From: Weeksellaceae bacterium TAE3-ERU29
GTDB taxonomy: Bacteria > Bacteroidota > Bacteroidia > Flavobacteriales > Weeksellaceae
Assembly (NCBI GenBank): GCA_019218445.1
Contig: JAHUUM010000002.1
Location: 62,001-126,000 of the forward strand
Direction: 5' to 3'
DNA: 64,000 bases
The notes below the pieces were generated by a model. That model did no database searches. It had not been told where the DNA came from and worked only from the letters and a program-made list of their open reading frames with translations. Positions 16,339 to 24,215 of this stretch are shown here, piece after piece (the stretch's first letter is position 1; every line of letters starts with the position of its first letter). Position numbers and translations under genes: made by a program.

Positions 16339-16540
16339 GATGTTAGGTTTTATAAATAATAGATTTCTTTGTATCAAAGATAATTAAAAAAAGAGGGAAA
16401 TCATAGGAAGTTTATATTGGATTTGAATTGTATGTCTTATTGTTAGATTAAATAGTTGGTTGAATTGGTTTTGTGATAGTTTCTTATTTTAATTCATTTA
16501 TTGTGTGATATGAGTGGTGTTTTACTCAAATACTTTTCAT

Positions 16541-19063
16541 TTACTGCCTTTGTTTTATATTATTTATTTCCTCTATTAGTATCGGTGACAAATCTAATGT
16601 TTCAATATCAATTTCCATTATCCATTGTAAAGCTTCTTCTTTTGTTAAATCACTATTTGGAATCAATTCCGATAATGATATTGATGTTTGTCTACTTAAA
16701 CCTAATGATAAAAATGATACTTGGGTCTCTTCGTAGACACCAAACTCTAACCATAGACCTAAATCGGGAATATTTTCTAAGAACTCAAATTCTTCTCTCT
16801 GGGTTAAAAAATATTTCAGAATATCAATATAACAAGAAGATTCTTTAACAAATCTGAATCTTGCGAAGTTTTCTACCTCTGACATGACATCTCTGCATAT
16901 ACTATCAATAGATTTTTTCTTTTCCTTTTTTTTATAGTATTTTACAGAATCCAAAATTAATTTTGACAAGGGATATCCTTTTATCCAATTCAGAATCAAA
17001 ATAGAACGATATGCATTAAGTTGAGGAGGAAATAATGCAAGTGTTTTTCCAATCCTACCGATTAAACTAATATATTCTTTATAGCTATTTTCATCCTCTG
17101 GATATACAGGAATAAGATTTCGTATATCTTTATTATATTCTTCAAAATATTCAAGAAGTTCTTGCTGTGCTATTGGCGAAATACCAGGGTTATTTTCAAT
17201 AATTGCTTTGGGAATTCTAATGCGTTTAGCAATTTCTTTAAATAAAGGCTCTAGTTGTTTTTCTATAAACTTACTTTTATCTAGTTTATTATTTAGAAAC
17301 TTTGTATAATAATAATTAAAAGCAAATTCAAAATTTTGCTTTACTTCTGCTATCTTTCTTGGAGAGTTATCTTTTATATATTCAATAAAATCACTCTGCT
17401 CATTTCTATTTAAATCATCTAATGCCTTTGTAATTGACTGTTTTTTCTTATTGGGGTTGGGTTTTATTTCCCACAAATGAGGTTCAATACAAAAAATATT
17501 ACCCGAAAATTCTTTCCCCCAACGTCCTGCTCTACCTGCTAAATTCCAAAAATCACTTTCATTTAAAGGGTTATCTTTTCCTCTTTTTGGATTTCTTATA
17601 AAAATAGATTTCGCCGGTAAGTTCATTCCTTCTAACAAAGTCGATGTACACACCAAATAGTCAATATCACCCTCGATAAACAATTTTTCAATTTCCTCTC
17701 TAATTAAAAGGGGTAAGTTTCCATAATGAATAGAAACATTATTTTTTAAAGTCTTACCTAATATATAATCCTTATGAATATAGTTTTTCACTACTTTAAT
17801 AAGTTCATCAATTTTAGTTGACGGATTTTTTATATTCTCTTCTTTGTAAATAGAAGAGAGAACCTTTGCATATTTTTCAGCTTCTGCCGCACCATTTGCA
17901 TAAATGATATTAGCTTTTTTGTCAAATCCAAGTTGCCAAGCTATGAAACCAACTTTTTTAGATTCATTAACAGGTCTTCTGCTTTTTGGTAATTCAATAT
18001 AGCCAAGATGGTATGAATCCTTTTTTGTTACTAAATCTAAATTCCATTTTAAGGTATTCCTTTTCTCTTGTGATATATATATTAAGTTTTGATTTACTGA
18101 TACAAACTCTGTATTGACTACATCCTTTTTATTTTGACTTTTAATTATATCAAGTAATAATTCAGGATTAATAGTAAAAGGACTTGAAAAAAAAATTTCC
18201 ACATTAGGATTAACCATAAGTATCTCTTCCAGCTTTCTTTCCAAAAGAATACCTCGATTTCCATTGTCTATTTTATGAGCTTCATCTACCAAAATAAATT
18301 CACATCTAAAACCTGGATTATCTAAATATAATCTATGTAATCTTTCTTGAGTTAATATATATACGTTATGTTTTGATGTTGCTAGTCTAGGCACTGCAGT
18401 TATAGTAATGTTTTTTAACTGATGTCCTTCAATAAACTGATTAATATCTTTTTCTACCTGACTGATTAAAGATCTTGTAGGAACAATATAAATTATATTC
18501 TTTTTAGATTTTATTTTTTCTAGAAGAAGTTGATACAATACAAATGATTTACCCGCAGATGTTGGTGCAGAAATACTTAATGACGTATTTAATAATGATT
18601 TATCATAAACATTTTTCTGAAATCTATTTACAGATATAATATTCTCATTAATATTAATTGAGTTAAATATTTTAGCTTGATTTATTTCGAATTTTAATCT
18701 TAAAGGAAGACGATTTATAAGATCTTTACTGATTAAATCTCTTTTTATTGCGAGTTCATAAGCCGGAATATTAGTTAGTTTAATTAGTATAAAAATGGCA
18801 GCACCTTTTTGTTCATCACTACTATCCTCTAAAAGAAGTACAGTCTGGGCAATACGCAGGGACGCTTCTAAGTGCTCTGGATTTTCAGATTGACAAAGAA
18901 TACTACATATACCTAATAGATTGTCCCAATTAATTTCTTCCAGAAGTATTTTTTTATCAGAATTCCAAATTAATTTTTCTATCGTAAGAGATACAGATAA
19001 AATCAGAACTTTTTTATATTGTTCTTGAAAACTAGTTAAGTTAAATATCCTTTCTGCTAACAT
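16541..19063 (-). CDS. hamB: HamB, helicase of a Hachiman anti-phage system
   Basis: An 840-residue superfamily 2 helicase of the Ski2-like kind. Motifs are Walker A APTSAGKS (166-173), DEAH at 260-263 (ILVDEAHKID), motif III FFSSPFT, motif V STLLEGMNLP and motif VI NLAGRAGRWG (507-516), followed by a helical C-terminal part. The ATG overlaps the hamA stop (TAATG), giving tight translational coupling. In Hachiman, HamB senses aberrant DNA and restrains the HamA nuclease until infection. A lone DNA-repair helicase is ruled out by the coupled DUF1837 partner. No terminator is seen between its stop and the SDR gene. Confidence 0.9.
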   Translation of the reverse strand: MLAERIFNLTSFQEQYKKVLILSVSLTIEKLIWNSDKKILLEEINWDNLLGICSILCQSENPEHLEASLRIAQTVLLLEDSSDEQKGAAIFILIKLTNIPAYELAIKRDLISKDLINRLPLRLKFEINQAKIFNSININENIISVNRFQKNVYDKSLLNTSLSISAPTSAGKSFVLYQLLLEKIKSKKNIIYIVPTRSLISQVEKDINQFIEGHQLKNITITAVPRLATSKHNVYILTQERLHRLYLDNPGFRCEFILVDEAHKIDNGNRGILLERKLEEILMVNPNVEIFFSSPFTINPELLLDIIKSQNKKDVVNTEFVSVNQNLIYISQEKRNTLKWNLDLVTKKDSYHLGYIELPKSRRPVNESKKVGFIAWQLGFDKKANIIYANGAAEAEKYAKVLSSIYKEENIKNPSTKIDELIKVVKNYIHKDYILGKTLKNNVSIHYGNLPLLIREEIEKLFIEGDIDYLVCTSTLLEGMNLPAKSIFIRNPKRGKDNPLNESDFWNLAGRAGRWGKEFSGNIFCIEPHLWEIKPNPNKKKQSITKALDDLNRNEQSDFIEYIKDNSPRKIAEVKQNFEFAFNYYYTKFLNNKLDKSKFIEKQLEPLFKEIAKRIRIPKAIIENNPGISPIAQQELLEYFEEYNKDIRNLIPVYPEDENSYKEYISLIGRIGKTLALFPPQLNAYRSILILNWIKGYPLSKLILDSVKYYKKKEKKKSIDSICRDVMSEVENFARFRFVKESSCYIDILKYFLTQREEFEFLENIPDLGLWLEFGVYEETQVSFLSLGLSRQTSISLSELIPNSDLTKEEALQWIMEIDIETLDLSPILIEEINNIKQRQ

Positions 19064-20010
19064 TACTTTATTAATTCTAAAAATTCTTCTCGCATTTCCT
19101 CTACAGATTCAAAAGGCATTAAGAATATGTTTATTTCAAAACTCTTAAGTTCAGGATGATTATCCAATTGAGTTTTAACCGATTTTTTCCAACGACGGAG
19201 CTCATTTTTAAATTCCTCTAATAGAGTATTTGTAGTCTTTTTTCTTGGTTTTTTAGGATAATTTCTCACATCAAAACCTATAAAACAGATGCCTTTAAAA
19301 TTCAATTTATTCGAAAAATCACTATTTAAATCAAAGTAATTTACAAGAAAATCTTCTAATTTTTTATCATTTATATTTTCATCAATATTAGATGTAATAA
19401 GTTGTAAATCTCTATTTTGAGTAGAGTCATAGCTAATAGGGTCAGTGAGAAATGGTGTTATGCTATTAAAGCAATTAGATAGTGCACTTGTTATGGTCTT
19501 CTCCATTTTAGACTCACCCCAATATAAATCTAAAGTATCATCAGACTCATTATAGTTAAAATGAATACCATCAGCTCCTTGATAATGGAGATTTCCAGAT
19601 GTTTTTAAAGTCATCTTACTAATAATTTGAGGAAGTTTCAAAATATCTTCTGTCAATATATATAGAAGCATTTCTCCCAGTTCCCCTGTTTTTTCTAAAC
19701 TTGTAAAAAGTTTATTAGCTTTTTTTTCTAATTCTATGATTTTAAATGATGAATTATTTTTGTTTAGATATTCTTTTGCTTCTTGTAGCTCTTTTCTAGG
19801 AATTGAGTAATCCACTATCTTCATTGCAACATACTTAAGTAAATCACTTTTTCTCGGATTCCCATTACCATCTAGTTTGATAAAATAAAAATGAGCTAAG
19901 GTTTCTGTTAATTCAAACTTAAAATCTTTTTCTATTAGTTCAATTCGTGAATGAAGTTCATTATCATTTTTTATTATTAGATCTTTAATTGCTTGTGTTA
20001 TCCAGTTCAT
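19063..20010 (-). CDS. hamA: HamA, DUF1837 nuclease effector of a Hachiman anti-phage system
   Basis: A 315-residue HamA-type protein. The DUF1837 core shows TGELGEMLLY (108-117), QGADGIHF with Asp148 and YWGESKMEK with Glu166-x-Lys168, the D...ExK arrangement of a PD-(D/E)xK-type nuclease. In characterised Hachiman systems HamA is the DNase effector that degrades DNA and aborts phage growth once released by HamB. The gene precedes hamB and overlaps it by one base. The promoter lies at 20048-20055 inside a repeat also found upstream of the 21249 gene. Length and order match two-gene Hachiman loci. Confidence 0.9.
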   Translation of the reverse strand: MNWITQAIKDLIIKNDNELHSRIELIEKDFKFELTETLAHFYFIKLDGNGNPRKSDLLKYVAMKIVDYSIPRKELQEAKEYLNKNNSSFKIIELEKKANKLFTSLEKTGELGEMLLYILTEDILKLPQIISKMTLKTSGNLHYQGADGIHFNYNESDDTLDLYWGESKMEKTITSALSNCFNSITPFLTDPISYDSTQNRDLQLITSNIDENINDKKLEDFLVNYFDLNSDFSNKLNFKGICFIGFDVRNYPKKPRKKTTNTLLEEFKNELRRWKKSVKTQLDNHPELKSFEINIFLMPFESVEEMREEFLELIK

Positions 20011-20040
20011 TCTTTAATAGGTATTGAGTAAAATTGCAGT

Positions 20041-20095
20041 TAACACACAAATATACCCAATTCCCTATCAACCAACAAGTAAAATCATAAAAAAC
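20041..20095 (-). repeat. Promoter-bearing repeat upstream of hamA (copy 1)
   Basis: About 55 bases beginning TAACACACAAATATACCCAA, closely matching 21795-21849 in the same orientation. On the minus strand it contains TATATTTG (20048-20055) with TTG about 17-20 bases upstream, so it is the hamA promoter. The conserved part extends upstream of the -35 area. Confidence 0.65.
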
Positions 20096-20100
20096 TTACT

Positions 20101-21207
20101 CTACTCAACCTCAAATATTTTATCTGTTTGCTTTTTGCTAAGAAATTTCGGAGTATTTTTCATTATGAAATTTCTTAATTTAATAACCAAATTATTTTCA
20201 ATATGAGCTAATTTACCGAGTGTCCAACTGGTTTTTACAATATAATGAGCCTTCTTTTTTCGGTTGGTTTCATATTCTTTAAAAGTATTTTCAATAGAAA
20301 TTCCTTTGTCGAGAATTTGCCCAATGGCATAAGCATCTTCAATGGCTTGACAAGCGCCTTGCCCCAAATTTGGTGTAGTTGCGTGAACAGCATCTCCAAT
20401 CAAACATACATTTTTGCTTTGCCACTTTTTGATAGGTTTCAAATCAAGGATTTCACTCGTAATGATTTGTTCTTTAGAAGTTTTTGAAATTATTTTTAGA
20501 ATATCGGCATGAAAATTTTTAAAAATTTCCGGAAGGTTTTCTATTTCGACAGGCATATTAGTCAAAGCGTACCAATACACTTTATTTTTACTAATCTTCA
20601 CAAAACCAAATCGTTTTCCTTTTCCCCAAGCCTCGTGATAGTTTTCGGGTAAATTCATTTCACAAATGCCTCTCCAACAATATTGATGTGCATTTCGTAT
20701 GGTATTCTCGTTAAATAACTGATTGCGAACTACCGATTTTATTCCGTCTGCTCCGATTACAATTTTGCATTCTGCGGTAGTTTTGTCTTCAAAAGTCAAT
20801 TTAAACAACTCCGTTTTTTCAATTTTTGAAAGTCGTTTGGATAGTTTTATGTGTTCAAATCCAACTTCGTTTACCAATATTCTTTGTAATTCTCCTCTGT
20901 GAATGGCAATATTTGAAACACCATATTTTTGTTCATATTCAGAAAGATTGACGACTGAAATTGGGTTGAATTGCTCATCTGTTATTTTCATCACTGAAAT
21001 ACGATTTCCAGCCTTTTCGATTTTATCTTTTAATCCTAATTTATCAAAAATCTGCATGGCATTACTCGCTAAAATAATTCCAGCTCCTACGGGTTTTATT
21101 TCTGATGAACTTTCATAAAGGATAACATCGAGTCCCCTTTTCTGCAAAGTTAAAGCGGTAGTTAACCCTCCAATTCCTGCGCCTATGATGTGTATGGTTT
21201 CTGACAT
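20101..21207 (-). CDS. FAD-dependent aromatic-ring monooxygenase (PHBH fold)
   Basis: A 368-residue class A flavoprotein monooxygenase. It has the Rossmann motif IIGAGIGGLTTALTL at the N-terminus, GADGIKSVVR (DG motif) near 155, and CLIGDAVHATTPNLGQGACQ (GD motif) near 280. A short hydrophobic-helical C-terminus follows. It resembles urate-hydroxylase and zeaxanthin-epoxidase-like members; I considered TetX, but the spacing and GD-motif wording differ. The substrate is unknown. It lies between the two copies of a promoter repeat and could have arrived with the neighbouring defence genes. Confidence 0.87.
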   Translation of the reverse strand: MSETIHIIGAGIGGLTTALTLQKRGLDVILYESSSEIKPVGAGIILASNAMQIFDKLGLKDKIEKAGNRISVMKITDEQFNPISVVNLSEYEQKYGVSNIAIHRGELQRILVNEVGFEHIKLSKRLSKIEKTELFKLTFEDKTTAECKIVIGADGIKSVVRNQLFNENTIRNAHQYCWRGICEMNLPENYHEAWGKGKRFGFVKISKNKVYWYALTNMPVEIENLPEIFKNFHADILKIISKTSKEQIITSEILDLKPIKKWQSKNVCLIGDAVHATTPNLGQGACQAIEDAYAIGQILDKGISIENTFKEYETNRKKKAHYIVKTSWTLGKLAHIENNLVIKLRNFIMKNTPKFLSKKQTDKIFEVE

Positions 21208-21248
21208 TTATTGTACAATTATACACGATTATGGTGTTGTTTTTACAT

Positions 21249-21800
21249 TCAGAATATCCATTTAAGAACAGTTGCAAATCCAATTATAATCAGAATCACA
21301 ATTGATATAAAAATTCCGAAGAATACATACCCGCCTAATTTATCTTTAAAAGTCTGTTTGTGTTTAGATGCTTTTTTCCGCTTATTATTTTTCGGGGTAA
21401 ATTTTAGAACATAACCAGTTTTCTTTTTACTATCAGTTTCTAATTCAGTCAATTTATTTTGAGCAAATTCTGAAAGTTTGGATTTATCTCCACGAAACTT
21501 GATTTCTTGTAAAATTTGATATCCGGAATAATTTACTGATTTTTCATAAATCTCAACACATTTTTTGATTCGCTCATCTGTAGGTTCAGTCAAAATCCAA
21601 TATTTTCCGGCAGAGTCCAAAAATCCACTTTCGTAATATAATTCAGCGAGTTTATTCCACAATTGAATTTCATTTGGGTTTTCCTGAATTAAATTCCGCA
21701 ACCTATCAGATGCTTTAGACTTTAAACCGTTTTCAATTTCAAAATCTATTTTTTCTAACTTTTCTTTCAAATTCAAAATATTCTTTTTAATAGATAACAC
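21249..21800 (-). CDS. DUF6584-like protein with a C-terminal membrane anchor
   Basis: About 183 residues. The N-terminal half has helical TPR-like character (SKASDRLRNLIQENPNEIQL, WNKLAELYYESGFLDSAGKY) with the RDRL/AxxYW pattern of DUF6584. A basic linker (KNNKRKKASKHK) then leads to a single membrane helix (VFFGIFISIVILIIIGFATV) at the extreme C-terminus, so the soluble part faces the cytoplasm. The start is uncertain: GTG at 21800 abuts the -7 box at 21802-21809, so a TTG a few codons inside may be the real start. Function is unknown. Confidence 0.65.
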   Translation of the reverse strand: MLSIKKNILNLKEKLEKIDFEIENGLKSKASDRLRNLIQENPNEIQLWNKLAELYYESGFLDSAGKYWILTEPTDERIKKCVEIYEKSVNYSGYQILQEIKFRGDKSKLSEFAQNKLTELETDSKKKTGYVLKFTPKNNKRKKASKHKQTFKDKLGGYVFFGIFISIVILIIIGFATVLKWIF

Positions 21801-21849
21801 CCAAATATACGCAATTTCCTATTAACCAATCAATAAAATGATGAAAAAA
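21795..21849 (-). repeat. Promoter-bearing repeat upstream of the DUF6584-like gene (copy 2)
   Basis: Near-copy of 20041-20095 in the same orientation, beginning TAACACCCAAATATACGCAA. It contains TATATTTG on the minus strand at 21802-21809. The shared stretch continues through an AATAAAATGATGAAAAAA-type tail. Confidence 0.65.
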
Positions 21850-21912
21850 GAGAAGTCATAATAGTATCAGGTGTATTTATTTATCTAACTTTAAATTCTC
21901 TATAGGTAATTA

Positions 21913-22740
21913 CTATTTCATTCTTAAACCTCCTTCTTGATTAACCAATCTAAAAATCTTCATTGATTTCCCGAATTTTGGCAGAAGAAATACCAGTTGA
22001 AATAATAGATTTCTTTTATTGCACTCTTCCATAAAATAGCGTTCATCTACAAATTTAAATCCTGTCTGCCAAGCGTCTGTTTCTTTGCCTGAATTGATTC
22101 CCCATTGAAAAGGAGCATTATAGCCTTTCATATCGGGATGTCTTTTTTGGTTTTTTACCATATAAGGAGACATCGCCTCTATGATGAATTCAACATATTC
22201 AAAGCCTTTAGCTACTTGTTTCAGCAATTTAATGATATCTTCTTCTTTGAAATAGCAAAATAATCCCTCGGCAGTTAGCAATACCGGGTGGTCTTTAGGA
22301 ATTTCATCTATCCAAGAAAAATCCAACACCGATTTTTCTATAAAATGGTAGCGTTCATTTTCTTTAAAGAAATGTTTACGGATTTCTATCGTTTCAGGGA
22401 AATCCAAATCGTACCAACGAAGTTTACCGTTATCCAACCGATGATAACGAGTGTCCAAACCACAAGCGATATCAACCACTGTACCTTGTGGAAATCGTTG
22501 TAAAAAATGATTCGTATAATCATCAAAAACAAGGGTACGCTGTCCTGTTCCAATTCTTGTCATCAAGGATATTTCTTTAGGATTGTCCAGTTTACAACCT
22601 AAAGTTTTGGCAATTTCAATACTTTTATCATCGTGGATAATTCCTTTTTTATCCAAACTTTCATAGGCTCTTGCCTTTAATGAAATCAATAAGGTTTTGG
22701 GCACTCCTTTGAGTTTATTTGAGGTAATTTGTTCTTTCAT
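21913..22740 (-). CDS. Class I SAM-dependent O-methyltransferase, LCM/PpmP type
   Basis: A 275-residue protein of the leucine carboxyl methyltransferase-like family (PF04072). The SAM-binding motif I is VVDIACGLDTRYHRL, motif II is WYDLDFPETIEIRK, and LLTAEGLFCYFKEEDI is the family's post-motif. Bacterial members methylate polyketide or small acidic substrates; the target is unknown here. It is monocistronic, with no promoter of clear consensus between it and the divergent glutathione peroxidase gene. Confidence 0.85.
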   Translation of the reverse strand: MKEQITSNKLKGVPKTLLISLKARAYESLDKKGIIHDDKSIEIAKTLGCKLDNPKEISLMTRIGTGQRTLVFDDYTNHFLQRFPQGTVVDIACGLDTRYHRLDNGKLRWYDLDFPETIEIRKHFFKENERYHFIEKSVLDFSWIDEIPKDHPVLLTAEGLFCYFKEEDIIKLLKQVAKGFEYVEFIIEAMSPYMVKNQKRHPDMKGYNAPFQWGINSGKETDAWQTGFKFVDERYFMEECNKRNLLFQLVFLLPKFGKSMKIFRLVNQEGGLRMK

Positions 22741-22924
22741 AATTTAATGATTTTAGTGGTTATGATAATTAGTGAAATTCATTTCAAATTTAGTTATTCC
22801 TTATTGAAAAAGGAAAGACTTTATTTTACTATTTATTAAAAATGAGCTTGTTCATTAACAAAGCAACTAAATTCTTTAACTAACTCAGCTTATAAAATTT
22901 ATTAGTTCATATTCAATAATACAT

Positions 22925-22932
22925 TATATTTG
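22925..22932 (+). promoter_or_regulatory. -7 box of the glutathione peroxidase gene
   Basis: TATATTTG, with TTAG 19 bases upstream (22902-22905) as a weak -33 element. It lies 23 bases before the start codon. Confidence 0.55.
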
Positions 22933-22955
22933 CGGTTAACATTTAAAAATTAATT

Positions 22956-23561
22956 ATGAAAAAAATATTATTAACCATTGTAATAGGAGCTTCATTAAAT
23001 GCTTGTACTTTTTTGAAATCTTCTAAAGAACCTGAAAAAGAAACTACTGCTAAAATGGAAAGTTTACCACAAGAACAAAAAAGTACAATTTATGATTTTG
23101 TAGTAAAAGATATAGACGGAAATGACTTTAATTTAGCTGATTTAAAAGGTAAAAAAGTAATGATTGTAAATACAGCATCTGAATGCGGATTTACGCCTCA
23201 GTACGAAGATTTAGAAGAGCTTTACAATAAATACAAAGACCAAAATTTTACAATTATAGGTTTCCCGGCTAATAATTTTAAAGGACAAGAACCGGGGTCT
23301 AACGAAGAAATTAAAAAGTTTTGTACTTCTAAATTCAATGTTACTTTCCCAATGATGAGTAAAATTTCTGTAAAGGGAGAAGACCAAGCACCATTGTATG
23401 AATTCTTAACAAAAAAGTCTAAAAATGGAGTTCTAGACAGCGAAGTTGAATGGAATTTCCAAAAATATTTAATAAATGAAGACGGAACTTTAGCAAAAGT
23501 TTACTACTCAAAAGTGAAACCAACAGATAGCGAAATCACTGATTGGATTATAGGTTCTTAA
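22956..23561 (+). CDS. Glutathione-peroxidase-family thiol peroxidase, lipid-anchored
   Basis: The 201-residue protein has a lipoprotein signal (lipobox LNAC, Cys17) and a GPx domain. The catalytic Cys77 is in NTASECGFTPQY, a Gln is in FPANNFKGQEPGS, and the Trp-Asn pair is in VEWNFQKYLI, so the full peroxidase tetrad is present. It reduces hydroperoxides; bacterial enzymes of this type usually take electrons from thioredoxin rather than glutathione. Lipid anchoring places it in the envelope, where it would protect membrane lipids. It has its own promoter and a terminator at 23580-23610. Confidence 0.92.
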   Translation: MKKILLTIVIGASLNACTFLKSSKEPEKETTAKMESLPQEQKSTIYDFVVKDIDGNDFNLADLKGKKVMIVNTASECGFTPQYEDLEELYNKYKDQNFTIIGFPANNFKGQEPGSNEEIKKFCTSKFNVTFPMMSKISVKGEDQAPLYEFLTKKSKNGVLDSEVEWNFQKYLINEDGTLAKVYYSKVKPTDSEITDWIIGS

Positions 23562-23579
23562 TTACATAAATATTCAAAA

Positions 23580-23610
23580 TAAAAGCCGAAGAAATCTTCG
23601 GCTTTTTTTA
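23580..23610 (+). terminator. Terminator after the glutathione peroxidase gene
   Basis: AAAAGCCGAAGA and TCTTCGGCTTTT form a 12-bp stem with a 2-base AA gap (loop borrowed from the inner pairs), followed by a T-run. Confidence 0.85.
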
Positions 23611-23666
23611 TTTTAGGAATTATTAACTTTGGAAAATATTTTTCCCGTAATTAAATTATAATCTTT

Positions 23667-24155
23667 ATGCAATTAGAACACTCTGAAATAATAAATAAAA
23701 AGCATAATTATAAGATGACTCTAATTTTGGACAATATCCAATCTCCTCAAAATATAGGTTTAATAATTCGTACAGCAGAAGCTATGGGTATTGAACGAGT
23801 TGTAGTGATTTCAGAAATAATCAATGAATTTACACCTAAAATAAAAAGGCTTACTCGGAGTACAGAAAATTTTATTAAAATTGACTTTCACAATGATTTA
23901 AAATCAGTTATTAATGAACTAAAATCAGACAATTATAAGATTTATGCGTTAGAAAAGACATCGTCCAGTGTTAATTGTAAAAACTTTAAATATGAATTTC
24001 CTTGTGCCATTATTTGCGGAAATGAAAAATCAGGAGTATCTGAACCTGCATTAAATTCAAGTGAACAACACCTACATATAGATATGTACGGAAAAAATAC
24101 TTCTTTAAATGTAGCCATAGCTACCGCAATGTTATTGATAAATATTGTTGATTAA
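23667..24155 (+). CDS. SpoU/TrmH-family RNA 2'-O-methyltransferase
   Basis: A 162-residue SPOUT enzyme, probably a 2'-O-ribose methyltransferase of tRNA or rRNA. The three motifs are in order: NIGLIIRTAEAMG (about 30-42), CAIICGNEKSGVS (about 112-124) and HIDMYGKNTSLNVAIATAML (about 136-155), which forms the SAM-binding trefoil knot. The short length without an N-terminal extension fits TrmH/TrmL-like members. The target nucleotide is not predictable. It lies upstream of dnaX with its own spacing, so they are probably separate transcripts. Confidence 0.88.
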   Translation: MQLEHSEIINKKHNYKMTLILDNIQSPQNIGLIIRTAEAMGIERVVVISEIINEFTPKIKRLTRSTENFIKIDFHNDLKSVINELKSDNYKIYALEKTSSSVNCKNFKYEFPCAIICGNEKSGVSEPALNSSEQHLHIDMYGKNTSLNVAIATAMLLINIVD

Positions 24156-24200
24156 TGAACATGAATCAATATTTAATTATAAAAAAATAATTAAAAAACT

Positions 24201-24208
24201 TATCTTTG
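24201..24208 (+). promoter_or_regulatory. -7 box immediately upstream of dnaX
   Basis: TATCTTTG ends 7 bases before the dnaX ATG at 24216. If used, the transcript would start within a few bases of the start codon, giving a nearly leaderless mRNA. No good -33 element is seen. Confidence 0.4.
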
Positions 24209-24215
24209 TAGAACG

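Noticed and set aside
20101-21207. TetX-like tetracycline monooxygenase
   Set aside because: The Rossmann, DG and GD motif wording and spacing differ; the protein is a general PHBH-fold monooxygenase.
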